A stretch of DNA of 26,249 nt, taken from Trichoplax sp. H2. Taxonomy: Eukaryota; Placozoa; Uniplacotomia; Trichoplacea. The position numbers and the translations under genes are program-made. The stretch covers positions 1-26,249 of the forward strand of contig NOWV01000397.1 in NCBI GenBank assembly GCA_003344405.1. The letters run 5' to 3'. The notes beneath the pieces are model-generated. The model saw nothing but the letters and a program-made list of their open reading frames with translations. It had not been told where the DNA came from and did no database searches. This document shows positions 15,605 through 26,031 of this stretch, piece after piece (positions within the stretch are counted from its first letter, which is position 1; the number at the start of each line of letters is the position of its first letter).

Positions 15605-18122
15605 ATTTTAACAAATTATTTATGATAGTAGACTTTATGTTGTACCGTGGAAGGTTTCTCGAACAACCACATTATCAGTTAATTAGCTAAATGAGATATC
15701 ATATGCCTTTTTTTATGTACTCGTATAATACTATAGCATATTGACAGCCTTAATTTTGAGGAATTTAAGAATAGCTGTACGCATCTACCCTAGCGACAAA
15801 TGAAGTAACAAAGTATGTCTGGAGAGTTTCACTTTAATTCGTAAGACCACTTCCTTAGCCTACGGTACAGTAACTGAAATCTTTGCGAAAAGCACACACT
15901 AACGCGCAATGCAATATGACGTAACTCTCTTTATTCTTCTTTTTACTGATTACTATTCCACATATATATGTTATACACTATCAGCATATTTTTGATAACA
16001 ATAATGTTATGACAATTAAGTTATCATATACCGACTTTTGAAGTAACAAACAATTTCATACATAAGTTCTCCTTAATTACTAGCTCTATCAAGTTTCTAT
16101 ACTTCAAATACCTACTGGAAACATTCACTATTCCATCATAATATCATAAGAGTTTACTTTACCACTAACAACAACAATTGCCAAAGTAGCGCTTTATACT
16201 TCTAAGAGGTTTAAACAAAACGTTATCGTAGAACTATACATCTATATTTAAATTATTTTCATAACTGTTACAAGCTCTTAACTATCTAAGAGACTTAATA
16301 TCCGACAGATTACATAACAAAATCATAGTTCTAATTTTTATGTGTAATATGATCAGAGGATTTTTGATCGCTAACTTCTATGCGCTAGAAATAGGGTAAT
16401 CATTTCTTTAAAACTTTGCTAGCTCAGAAATTGGCATCCATTATACGGTGTTATCGTTGCAATCTTGTTTTGCAACACTTTTGTATCAGCATCCACTATG
16501 CTACTATCTATCGTACAAAATGAAATACTGGGATACGCAATTAATAATTAGAATATAGCTAAGTGAGGAATTGGAAATGAGTAAATTAATGGCTTAATAT
16601 AAGGCTACAAAAAACTATAGATATCACATTTATCAATGATAAAAAGTTATGTAAGCTTAGAAAGTGCTTATAATAATAATACTAGAACGTTTCACATATT
16701 AGTTAACATTTTCTTTGAGCTTTGATGCAAATTTTAGATGTTGACATAGTTTAAATTTATGCCTGTTTGTCACAAAACAGCTTTCATGATCGTACCTAAA
16801 CTAGTCTATCTACTCTTATGGTTCTCCAACTAACTCCGGAGATCCTCAGTAAGGGAAAACTAGCTTATTCCTACACTATAGTAATCGAGTCAAACGATAG
16901 GTTTAAGTTAATAAATGTATTTATTACTAGCCCGTTTACGTTAGTACCTGTGTACTCTACGTTAGCCTTAGTGGAACTGAGATTAAAAATTAATAATCAA
17001 GCTTATATATAATTTCATATGTCACACAAATAACCCCGGTGCTAATCTTTTACTTTAAATTATATAATGTGCAATACAGGCTTACTATAGATCCGACTAC
17101 ACCGAGTGTTACTTAATACTTGTCACTAAATAATATTATTAATTAGCAAGTTCACTTATTTATCATACATATATGGTGCAATCTCACCATTAGTTCTATT
17201 GCCTACTTTGGCATCATTATTTAATAATTGAGCAATCACATTAAGCATATTACGACTCAATTCAAAGTTATAAACAATAATAATATTCAATTAACAATTG
17301 AGGATTGTTGTCTACAGCACGATAATCTCTAATAATATTTTTAAATCACACAACAGTATATCATTACAGTTATTCTACTATCGTAAATTACTACTAGTTA
17401 TACGCAAGGAGCATTAAACTCTGTAACACTGTTCATGATCAAGTGAAATAACAACGAAATCGATAGTATTGGCTATAACATAAATAATAGGTTAAATTAT
17501 TATCGTGGTAGAGTAAAGTAATTGTAAGATAAATATCACTTAGCTAATACTATCATCAAAGTTTTATTCCTAAGTTTATGTATTTTGTTTAAAAGTAAAA
17601 TATCAGGCAGATCGTATTATTGCTCATTACGAGTTAATTTTTACAAATAAACCTATTGCTTCTATATAACATAGAAAATGAAAAATTTCACGTTGCTGCA
17701 TATGTAGAGAATAATACGAAATTTAGTGTACCGTCACTCTCCTGATATTAAAAATGATTTTGGGTGTTCTATTTTCAAATAGAAGCAGTAAAAGTGCACC
17801 ATCTTATCTAATTAGCTCCCAACTTTACGACTACAATTAGTTGGAATGATTGCATTAATCTATCAGCTGATAAATTTATCTTAATTATCAGTAGTAGTTA
17901 TGAAAACTACAATTACTACTTTTAAGTGTAATATACCAGTAAAATGTAGCATTTAAATTTGATGATTCTAATGATTGCGTCTTAATACTCATCACAATAA
18001 GTTCAAATTTTACGTATCTAAAAGGCTGAAGCTGTAAGTATGAGCTGATAAATCAATGAATACTAGCAGCCGATATAAATCATACAGCTCCATTAAACCT
18101 AAAAGAATGATTTCATTTTAAA
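15605..18122. other. AT-rich intergenic stretch
   Basis: Only the coding-like patch at 16797-17012 stands out. Elsewhere all frames are frequently stopped and no RNA gene is recognisable. Confidence 0.45.
16797..17012 (+). CDS. Unassigned open frame in a higher-GC patch
   Basis: Seventy-one codons are open to TAA at 17010-17012, with an ATG at 16818. It includes LTPEILSKGKLAYSYTIVIE and FKLINVFITSPFTLVPVYS, an alternating strand-like pattern. The patch is visibly richer in GC and CpG than its surroundings. The opposite strand is also open for 36 codons (SSTKANVEYTGTNVNGLVI), so the strand is uncertain. It may be an isolated exon or a transposon remnant. Confidence 0.25.
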
Positions 18123-18545
18123 TTAACTTTTTTCTTTTAACTCATCTAGGTTGACCCGATGTAGTTTATGCGATAGTGTATCTGCAAATGAAATCTTTAC
18201 TTTAAATTTCGGAGCATTTACAGCATCTAACTTGAGCACAGTCTTTTCTGTCCACTTGTAACTAGCTTAACAGTCTAAACGGATATGTCTGGTTGACCAA
18301 AGCCTTTATTAGACGCGATTGGATTGACTTTATTCGTAAACTATCCATGTAAGTTAAAAACATAAAAATTATGTGATTTTAATAACAAAATTATCGTTTG
18401 GAACAATTGCAGCTTGTACTTCAACTGCAGCTTAATTATCATTGTTGGAAAATGATTAGGGTTTCTACTCGGAACAAACTAAAATTATTTACCAACGATC
18501 GACGTCCGGATGAAAATCGTCCCTCAACACTGGATTCGTCAGCAT
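18123..18545 (-). CDS. Possible two-exon coding fragment, unknown product
   Basis: Exon 18545-18493 follows a strong acceptor (tctcgaatatttctag) and reads MLTNPVLRDDFHPDVDR to donor TG|GTAAAT. Exon 18261-18123 starts after gctag in the matching phase 2. It reads YKWTEKTVLKLDAVNAPKFK, then VKISFADTLSHKL, and ends with a TAA. Sixty-odd open codons with ordinary amino-acid use are unlikely in such AT-rich DNA, but the frame is short and the second acceptor is weak. I do not recognise the protein. An open frame on the opposite strand (18398-18586) overlaps the first exon, and only one of them can be real. Confidence 0.28.
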
Positions 18546-19869
18546 CTAGAAATATTCGAGAAACAAAATGCATTACTAACATTTAGCGAATCTCCAAAAT
18601 CTAGATGCTAATTATTTCCATTGCTAAATTAGGAAAGGCTCTTTCCTTTATGATAGACAATTAACCTAATACAATATAGTGAATCGAGTTCAAATTTTTT
18701 AAACGTAGATAAGTCCTGATAGCAAGGGATATTTTAATTCCTTTGAATTTTGATTTCTTGGAAAAGATTATTTTATTATTTGATAGAGTGACGTGAGGTA
18801 TATGTGTTGTTACAAAACATCGCCTCATTTATAACAGATTGCCAAGTAAACATAGAAAGTGAGACTGAAAATTTATTCTGCGCGTATGTTATTGGCGGAA
18901 TGGAATAAACTTGCATACTACACCTGAATATTTACAATACCTGTATGCTGTAGAAGTCGAGCTAAAGTATAATCTACCATGAAAAACGATTTACTTAAAA
19001 CTTTAAAATACTCTTTCGTACTTTCTTTCTGAGATGTGTTGAGGTACAAATCATTACAAATTATACGTCAATTTTTCGAATTGAAGTATTATATGTATAG
19101 TGTATCTGCTATTAACAAAAATTTAAGTTTTACTGCTCTTACATTTTGAGTTTCTGCGGAAACCTGGACCTCGTGTAGTTCCTACGGCTTGTGACTAAAG
19201 TAATTTTCATATAATTATTATCAAATATTTCGATGAAAACAAGATAAATTATTTTAAAGCGAAAACAAAATAATTCTATATCGAAAGATAATTGACTATA
19301 TCTGCGTTATCCAGTTTTCGCTCTACGCTAATACCTTTCCAGTCATCGATGTAGCTTGTCTCTTGCTAACCATGCGATGATATGCTTGGCGGACCTACAG
19401 TAAGAAAGTATTAAATCCAAGATTTACTATAATATACTTTATAGAACATCAAATTAAAAGAGTACTTTTCACACCTTAACGATTACTTATATAACTGTTA
19501 ATACTACAACTCAAAAATACTGTGAACAGTAATCGAATGTAGTAAAAATTCTTTAATTTAGCTTTAGTATCGCTTACAACGAAATAATTGTAAGTTAAGT
19601 AAAAGAAATGCAATAATGTTAATAATATTCATTACAGTACCTCAGAATTAAAAAGGCAATGGAAAACGAAAATGGATAAACCCTAATACCATTTTAATAT
19701 AATAGATTTATTAATAAAGCATTATGGTGTATCCGGACTAGTTTATATCTAGCTCTTTTCAATATCATTCTATAATGATAGCTGAGATATTCCATCGTTG
19801 CTATGATATATACGATTTATTATATTTATAATGGTGAAATAAACTCTTCTTCTAGTTAATGATACTAAT
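18546..19869. other. Region downstream of gene B
   Basis: It holds the presumed 3' UTR and polyadenylation signal of gene B near 19816, then plain AT-rich sequence with no supported gene. Confidence 0.45.
19816..19821 (-). terminator. Candidate polyadenylation signal of gene B
   Basis: AATAAA on the minus strand, about 50 bases after the predicted stop codon. It is the first perfect hexamer downstream. In such AT-rich DNA it can occur by chance. Confidence 0.4.
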
Positions 19870-19923
19870 CTACAGTAGATTACCGTCAAACAAAACTTTT
19901 ATACAAATTATAAGCAAAATTAC
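19870..19923 (-). CDS. Gene B last exon: TM7 and short tail
   Basis: The acceptor aatattcctacag leads in phase 0 to VILLIICIKVLFDGNLL and a TAG stop at 19870-19872. The hydrophobic run fits the end of TM7, although the usual G-x-F-I-F start is replaced. The cytoplasmic tail would be only a few residues. A weak donor (GACG|GTAATC) could instead lead to a further tail exon that I did not find. Confidence 0.6.
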   Translation of the reverse strand, partial: VILLIICIKVLFDGNLL

Positions 19924-22900
19924 CTGTAGGAATATTTTGTAAGATAATAGAAAAATATTATCAAATTACCTGAGTTGAATTTAGTATGACATAAACATAA
20001 GACATAACAATAGTAGCTCCTGAGATAGGAATCATTCCTAATATCCATGTCAATCCTAGCAGTGGACAAAGAATTGCTGTCGCTTTAACCATAGATCTGT
20101 TGTTTATGATAATTGCGAAAAGAAGCAATTTTAAATCTGAAGAAATGTTAACCGATTATAGAAGTGCTTGTGCTAGTAAACAATTAATATTATAATGCAA
20201 CGCATTTCATAAAAACTTTCAATGCTAACTATAACTAGATATTAGGCAATGTGGGAGAAATATTCTTACTTAATTCCAGCAAAATTTTCTATATTTTTTT
20301 GATAGACAAGCACAGTAGTAGAAGTAACTGTAATCTTGATAACTGCAACCATGATAATGGTGTTAATCTAAAATGAATTAAATTTATCAGTGGTACGATT
20401 ATAAAAGAATGCTATCAACTATCACAATAGTTTGTTTTGTATTATAGTATAAATATGAAAGTTGACGTCACGGCGTATAATCTGTGATTGCTTTCCAAAC
20501 ATTCATGACTTTAAGAGTATATATTTAAATACACTATAATTTTACAGATGTTGCTATTTGATATACGCGCGCGTACCGTATTATGGTAATTATGAAAATA
20601 ATCTAAAAGCCTTATTTACCAACTCCACGTTATAATATATATTAATTACGACATTTCAAATATCTGCTAGTCCTTAGATATAAAACTATTTTATTACTTG
20701 TTACTGTAGCTTAAGGATAAAATTTTCCCGATATTATGACTTACTGAGATTATAGCAATAACAGGACCCACGAAGGCCCAAATTAGCCCATCTTTGGTAG
20801 ACAGCCAACATCTACAAAAGGTAATCTTATTAAATTAAATTATTCTCAGCTGCATTAAATATGCTGCTATAGTCATTCATTAAGGCTATGCAACCGCATT
20901 TTATATCTGTAATTACTCTCTATTAAAAAACTTAGGTAATCAGCTAAAAATTCACCAAGTGTCGTGAATACTTACCTTTCATCACCTCCATAGCCATCAA
21001 ATCTTATTAATACAGAGAAACCTACAACAACTAATGGCATTCCTGTGACAAAATATACGAAAAATATAAAAGTGCGATTTACATCAGTAAACGATATCAA
21101 GAGTGAGACTTTCATATGAAAAATAAAAAATAAAAGGCAGTAATTATATTACTTTGCGAAAACGGAATGATAAATTTTCCGATTGGCAATAATAAATCTT
21201 AGATTTCATTAATAAGCTAGTAACTTAGGTAAACTAAACTTACCCCAACCAACAATATGGTAGTAATGGCTTCTAGTTTTCTGATTAAATACCGCAATTA
21301 TCATGAAATATAAATGTACGCCTTCTACCAGCATCCATGAAAACGAAGCGAAACAAAAGAAATGCAGGCAAATCGCAGCAATCTTACAAAATATCTGCGT
21401 ACGAATTTGAGGATAATATCGCTTTAATTAGGAAGCTTTTACATTATTCTATGATCACCTGGCTAAGATATACATAGAACAAATAAGGTAAAATACGTAT
21501 TGACGATACTTACTGGATTTATATTGGCGCTGGGACTAGCAACTAAGCATATTTGACTTAGCAAAATAGCTAGTAAAAGGTTTTTATGAATAGTAAATCT
21601 TTCGCTATTTAGCCTACAAAATATTATAACAGCTCGATTAAATTAAGATTACGAGCGATACCGCATTTTAATTGGAAGCAGATTGTTGTTCGTAGTAGAT
21701 AAATACAAAAATAACATAATTCTGTATTATAACTTAAGATTACGAAATAATTTAAAATCGTAAACATATATTCTACTAGCTTTTCGTCATGGTACCTTAA
21801 TAATGTAAAAATCAGCAAAGTTAAGACGATAGAAGCAATTGATATCCCTAATCCTATATACGCAACCAAATTGATTTCTTGTAAAAGCGAGCTTGCGTTA
21901 TGAATATCGATCTGCAATTAACCGGAACAATAAAAAATGATGCCTTCGGCAGGTATCTTTTGGCTTAAATAACCTCAACGTACTGTATTCAATTCAAAAT
22001 AAGGGTTGCTTAATACGTAAGCGATTGGAAAATTACCTCCGTAACTTGTAATAAAATTGCAAAGTGGGTTAAATGATTGCATGCACAAGTGTAGTTCCCT
22101 TTCTTTGCCAATGCTAGCCTGCAGCCATCGCTCAACCAAGAACTATGCAACAGAACAGATCGTGTAATGACAGTTTACAAGAAGAATCGTTATTAATACT
22201 ATTAGAATTATTTTCAATTATAACTGCTATTTCTATATTCATATTATCGATAGTTTCGGAGTTATGTTCATTTAAATTGGATACTGATATCGCTACTATA
22301 GGTGAAAGGAGTGCCTATCTCATATTGTAAGAGGGAAATGCTACTTGAAATGACCGGCATTATAAATATTATAAACTTTACTTTCTATCAAATGTAATAC
22401 GGCATTGTAATATCTAGAGTAGCATGTTTATATACAGTAAGATGTTGAGCTTCTGATAAGGCTACAGACAGAAATAGAATTGTAAATCATGTATTAGGAT
22501 ATACTTAATTCATTGCACTTTGAGTAGTAGGAATAATGTCTACGAAAATACTGTAATCATTTTTACATTGGATTAATGATGGTTCGCTGTAAAATATTGT
22601 GACTAATAATAAGGTGAATATGTTTAAAATATGGTAGAATACTGCTATACAGATTGTAGCTGCTAAGGCTACGGAGGGTATAAATGAAGGAGACGTTAGA
22701 TTATCTGATTATTCTTTCTAGAAGTCATTCAGTAGATGTATTCGGCTAGAGTAGAGCGGTGTGTAGCTAGTCTTTGTATTAGATCTAATAAAGTTCTAAC
22801 TTTCTACAACTTTGAAATTTTCGTGGTCGGATTTTACCCAATATTGTAAATAACTCTTGCTGATTTTGCTCATAATATTTTCACCATAAAGGGTCGTAAA

Positions 22901-25900
22901 ACTCAAGCACTGCAAGACTGCTCAATTTCAGTAAGATTTCAGAGTTGCCGATAAACTAACGATACAGTTGGAATAGTTCCCGAATTTATGCAATGCCTTC
23001 CCAAAATTCATTTTAACTCACCTAGACCCAATATTCCAGTAGACACATTTAATAGTATAACTGTGATCCATCTACGGAAAATTCGAAATCAATCGATTAC
23101 TTTAATCTTAGTAACTCTTCTATTAACTTTAGAGGCAAGACTGATAAAGTGCTTTTCTTTACCCTACCGAGTTAGTTTTATCCATAGTAGTAAGATTGGA
23201 TGTTGAAAAAGTAAAGAATTCGTTGATGCCGCTGGGTGGTAAAGGATTAACTTTGCAAACGACAATATCTGATACAAGGGATTTCCTAGCAGTTTAGAAA
23301 AATAGAGAGACGGAGTTTTTAAGCATTATTTTATAGCAGTAATATCTTATAGTAAAGTCCATGCTACACGCTTATCGATAATCTAATTCTGTGTTAATCA
23401 TTCCATTTAAAGCTACCCTGAAAAAGAAACCTACTGTAGATTGGAGTTACCATCAAGTAGTTTATTTAGAAAGGCGTACTTTCCAGATACTATTTCAACT
23501 CGGCCGCCTAAAAAAGAATAGCTCCTAAAATATCATTTTATTTAAAGGATATTGCGTATCGCAGCACGGTAAGAGAGAATTAAATTGTAATGAACATGCT
23601 ATGATGTTGATATTTCTAAGCTCTGAAATCTTAGGAAGAATAGAAACAAGTTTCATTATATGTATCTATTCCATATTAAATAAACATATCATTCATATAC
23701 TACTACAACTCGAGCACATAAATGAATCTTACATAACCGAATACCTGTATGAGTAAAGAAATAGTAGAGTCTACCTGAATTAAAAGCATCATTAGAAAGC
23801 TGAATTGCAACTTTTTCTGTCCTAGATAAATTGTAAGCTATTCGGTATCCTGTCTTTCGAAATTCTGTTCCATTCTGAACTTGAATAGTAAGATTAGAAC
23901 CTAGCAACATTAAGTACTAAATTATCTCATTTATTTACAATCACCAACAATAAATAGTATTAGTAAAATGACTCTACATCGATAATCTAAGGTATTCTAT
24001 TAAAGCAATAAATTAACTCTTTTGCATACTTACAAGCCTCCTTGCAGTAAGATACACTAAAAGAAGCACCTATTGGTAATGTAAGTGCAATTCTATTCCC
24101 GATTTCATTTATAATATTCATCTGAGTTGTGGCCTTCAAAGCATTCTAGAATATGAATACAATTATTATTATCTTCAAGCTTTCAATAAGATATAAATTA
24201 ACTCATATTAATGTACATATTTGAGAACTATATGATTCGCTTATGACTAGGAACTTTAAATTTTAAATGTACGTTAGTCGAGCAAGTTTTTAATTGATAT
24301 CGAGAATAGGTTGTAATAAACGCTAGCTCTTATTTTATTACGGATTGATTTTCTGATCGTGAACGTAGTTATTTATAATATACCTTAGAAGCATCAGTAC
24401 CGGTAAACTTGGCGTTTAATGTGTCCATAAAATAAATAAGAGTCTAGGAAAATATAACTGCTTCATTAATGACTAAAAGTCCTATCTTTTAAGCTATAAT
24501 CGGTTCTAGGTCATACTAACCTCCAAAATATTTCGTTTTACATCTATAGTGGTATCATTTAAGATCAATTTGTTGCTCATTATGGACAATCCGTCTATGT
24601 ACGATTCAGCTTCATTTCCACTATGTTCGGTGCTTAGATGGCGAACAGCATTAACAATGTAATTACAATGAGCGCTATCGATCTTCTCTGCATTATAAAT
24701 CTAGATCAATCGATAAAATTTAGGTCAAAGCTTAATCTATAAGCAACATTAGCCTGCATGAGTATTAAAATAAAACGATTAAAGTAAAATACTGATTCTA
24801 ATGTCTACAATACAGAATAATATTACCCTTACAATCTAATAGCATGTCATACAAAGAAAAATCGGGCTCTTAACCGTAGGTAATAAATTTTAAGTTATTG
24901 TATTTTCCAAGCAACTTACATAATCCAAAATATTATCAATTTGAATCGCTTGCGATGCAATTGTAGCAGAAATAGGATGAATGGAAGGTAATACAATACT
25001 TGATGTTAATAAGTTAGCACTTTCGATGCTCTGCAACATTAATTTCGAAGCGTTGATATGGTGCTCAAGTGAAGATTTAATCCAACTTGGATTGTTCTTG
25101 GACGTTGATATGGAAGTTGATAATGCGAAGCTTCCTAGTACAGAATTAGGCTTGAAAAATTCAATCCAGTTATTTTTACTAAAAGGCAACGTTGCTGAGA
25201 CAGAAGCATTGGATGTTAAAGACGCGTTAATTGCATCATCTTCAATCATAAACGCAGGATACTCATTTTCAATTGATGAATCATATGCACTGCTAGAGCC
25301 GTCGTACTGCTTAGAACTATAAAGAGACTCCAGTCCTATTTGTGTTTGCTGAGGAATTCCTAAATTTAAATTCTGGATGGTGCTACTTTGCATATTATCA
25401 GATGTTGTATCCCATTTAAAATAATCAGACGAGTAAAAATTTAGTTGACCAATGGAACTAGGGTTGAACCATTCCCCTGAAGTTATGAGTTTGTCTTTGC
25501 AAGAAGAACTCTCGATAAATAAGAAAAGTGCAGATTTTACTGAGCTACTTTTGGAGATCTGAAACGATATATCATTCGATGATTCGTGTAAATTCAGTAA
25601 AATACTGTTTGATATATTTTGCCTTGCATTAGTAGAGCTTGATAAAGAAGGAATGTAACTTTCAGAGGGAATCACACTTAGAGATACAAAGCTGTTTAAA
25701 TTCTCTATCGACCTAGATATAGCGCCATCACTGCTAATGCTCGCAATCAAACTAGCACCATCAGCGTTATAACTATCTACTAATGTGGAACTAACAGAAT
25801 CAGTGTAAGAAGTAGATGCTAACGAATCAGATGGTAGCCAAGACGTCAATGAATTATCGGTGCTCGCTGGTATGCTGCTACCTGTCATATAAAATATGGA

Positions 25901-26031
25901 CGGAGTATCAACGACATTTGAGCTATGTTCATGCCATGTATGCAGAGCACTACGAGATTCAGCCACTGAAGTATTTCCAATATCAGACAAGAATTCCAAC
26001 ACAGCAATACTGCTGCTGCTAATGCGAATAT
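19870..26031 (-). CDS. Gene B: adhesion GPCR (mucin stalk, GAIN/GPS, 7TM), 5' end beyond window
   Basis: Fifteen exons are joined by GT-AG sites with matching phases: 26031-24920, 24685-24521, 24145-24034, 23900-23733, 23268-23168, 23071-23022, 22142-22037, 21911-21796, 21613-21514, 21421-21244, 21042-20976, 20811-20745, 20367-20270, 20096-19970 and 19923-19870 (stop TAG). They encode 872 codons with no break. Order: Ser/Thr-rich stalk (about 370 residues), GAIN domain, GPS, then seven helices with family-B2 landmarks such as WMLVEG in TM3, CWLS in ECL2 and PLLGLTW in TM6. The first visible exon starts in phase 1, so more exons lie past 26249; gene A suggests they encode lectin domains. Adhesion GPCRs sit in the plasma membrane, self-cleave at the GPS and signal through a tethered peptide; the ligand here is unknown. 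The exon joins are inferred from splice signals, not transcripts. Confidence 0.88.
19970..20096 (-). CDS. Gene B exon: TM6 and ECL3
   Basis: A 127-bp exon with acceptor cataaacaacag and donor CAG|GTAATT (phase 2 to 0). It reads KATAILCPLLGLTWILG, then a short loop and YVYVILNSTQ. PLLGLTW is the TM6 signature and N-S-x-Q marks the TM7 start. Confidence 0.92.
20270..20367 (-). CDS. Gene B exon: rest of TM5 and ICL3
   Basis: A 98-bp exon with acceptor aattcattttag and donor TTAA|GTAAGA (phase 0 to 2). It contains INTIIMVAVIKITVTSTTV and a short polar loop, YQKNIENFAG. The loop is the third intracellular segment that contacts G proteins in related receptors. Confidence 0.82.
20745..20811 (-). 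CDS. Gene B exon: ECL2 and TM5 start
   Basis: A 67-bp exon with acceptor attaccttttgtag and donor TCA|GTAAGT (phase 2 to 0). It reads CWLSTKDGLIWAFVGPV. This is the standard ECL2 CWLS motif followed by the I-W-A-F-x-G-P entry of TM5. Confidence 0.92.
20976..21042 (-). CDS. Gene B exon: TM4
   Basis: A 67-bp exon with acceptor tattttgtcacag and donor GAAAG|GTAAGT (phase 1 to 2). It reads MPLVVVGFSVLIRFDGYGG, completing the W-G-x-P core of TM4 and the YGG turn into ECL2. Confidence 0.9.
21244..21421 (-). CDS. Gene B exon: TM3 and start of TM4
   Basis: A 178-bp exon with acceptor tcctaattaaag and donor TGGG|GTAAGT (phase 0 to 1). It reads CKIAAICLHFFCFASFSWML, then VEGVHLYFMII, and ends HYYHIVGW. 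The first Cys is the conserved TM3 partner of the ECL2 cysteine. WMLVEGVHLY is diagnostic for the adhesion/secretin group. Confidence 0.92.
21514..21613 (-). CDS. Gene B exon: TM2
   Basis: A 100-bp exon with acceptor aatattttgtag and donor CCA|GTAAGT (phase 2 to 0). It encodes LNSERFTIHKNLLLAILLSQ and ends SANINP. The IHKN motif at the cytoplasmic start of TM2 is a family landmark. Confidence 0.88.
21796..21911 (-). CDS. Gene B exon: tethered-agonist linker and TM1
   Basis: A 116-bp exon with acceptor gttaattgcag and donor AAG|GTACCA (phase 0 to 2). It starts IDIHNASSLLQEINLVAY and continues into the TM1 helix. Together with the residues after HLT it forms the stretch between the cleavage point and TM1 that acts as tethered agonist in this family. 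Confidence 0.88.
22037..22142 (-). CDS. Gene B exon: GPS cleavage site
   Basis: A 106-bp exon with acceptor ctgttctgttgcatag and donor GAG|GTAATT (phase 2 to 0). It contains SWLSDGCRLALAKK and YTCACNHLTHFAILL, the complete GPS with four cysteines counting CVYW. His-Leu-Thr is intact, so self-cleavage is predicted. Confidence 0.9.
22446..22837. repeat. 390-bp dispersed repeat, copy 2, inserted in gene B GPS intron
   Basis: Gene A has about 60 unrelated bases at this point, so the repeat entered gene B after the gene duplication, or was lost from gene A. It lies between the CVYW exon and the HLT exon and leaves both splice sites intact. Confidence 0.75.
23022..23071 (-). CDS. Gene B exon: first half of GPS (CVYW)
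   Basis: A 50-bp exon with acceptor ttttccgtag and donor TCTAG|GTGAGT (phase 0 to 2). It reads MDHSYTIKCVYWNIGS, carrying the CVYW signature. It is separated from the rest of the GPS by an 879-bp intron, against 465 bp in gene A, because a dispersed repeat has inserted here. Confidence 0.8.
23168..23268 (-). CDS. Gene B exon: GAIN beta strands before the GPS
   Basis: A 101-bp exon with acceptor cccttgtatcag and donor TCG|GTAGGG (phase 1 to 0). It encodes IVVCKVNPLPPSGINEFF, FTFSTSNLTT and a Met-Asp-Lys turn. The sequon NLT is conserved with gene A. Confidence 0.68.
23733..23900 (-). CDS. Gene B exon: GAIN domain beta subdomain
   Basis: A 168-bp phase 1-1 exon with acceptor aatgttgctag and donor TTAT|GTAAGA. 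It includes SNLTIQVQNGTEFRK, AYNLSRTEKVAIQLSNDAF and RLYYFFTHTG. The frame is closed by a stop shortly after the donor, unlike gene A, so the intron call is firmer here. Confidence 0.8.
24034..24145 (-). CDS. Gene B exon: GAIN domain
   Basis: A 112-bp exon with acceptor tcatattctag and donor GCTT|GTAAGT (phase 0 to 1). It encodes NALKATTQMNIINEIG and ends SYCKEA. The protein is unchanged relative to gene A. Confidence 0.8.
24521..24685 (-). CDS. Gene B exon: GAIN domain, helical subdomain part
   Basis: A 165-bp phase 0-0 exon with donor GAG|GTTAGT. It encodes 55 residues starting KIDSAHCNYIVNAVRHLS. It is homologous to the gene A exon at 2716-2880 with only a few replacements. The other two frames contain stops, which fixes the reading. 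Confidence 0.78.
24920..26031 (-). CDS. Gene B exon: mucin-like stalk
   Basis: A 1112-bp exon with acceptor tttcatgttatag and donor TAT|GTAAGT (phase 1 to 0). It has 370 open codons, dominated by Ser and also rich in Thr, Ile, Asn and Asp, with short degenerate Ser blocks such as SLASTSYTDSVSSTLVDSY. Few cysteines occur. In adhesion GPCRs such regions form long O-glycosylated stalks that hold the binding domains away from the membrane. The open frame extends past the acceptor to an in-frame ATG (26099-26101), but the polypyrimidine-AG and the gene A parallel make the exon start at 26031 more likely. Confidence 0.85.

Noticed and set aside
22145-22330. Plus-strand open frame with a hydrophobic stretch.
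   Set aside because: It is intronic antisense sequence of gene B with no splice or start support.
24981-25322. Plus-strand 113-codon open frame.
   Set aside because: It is antisense to the Ser-rich stalk exon, where Ser codons leave the opposite strand open.
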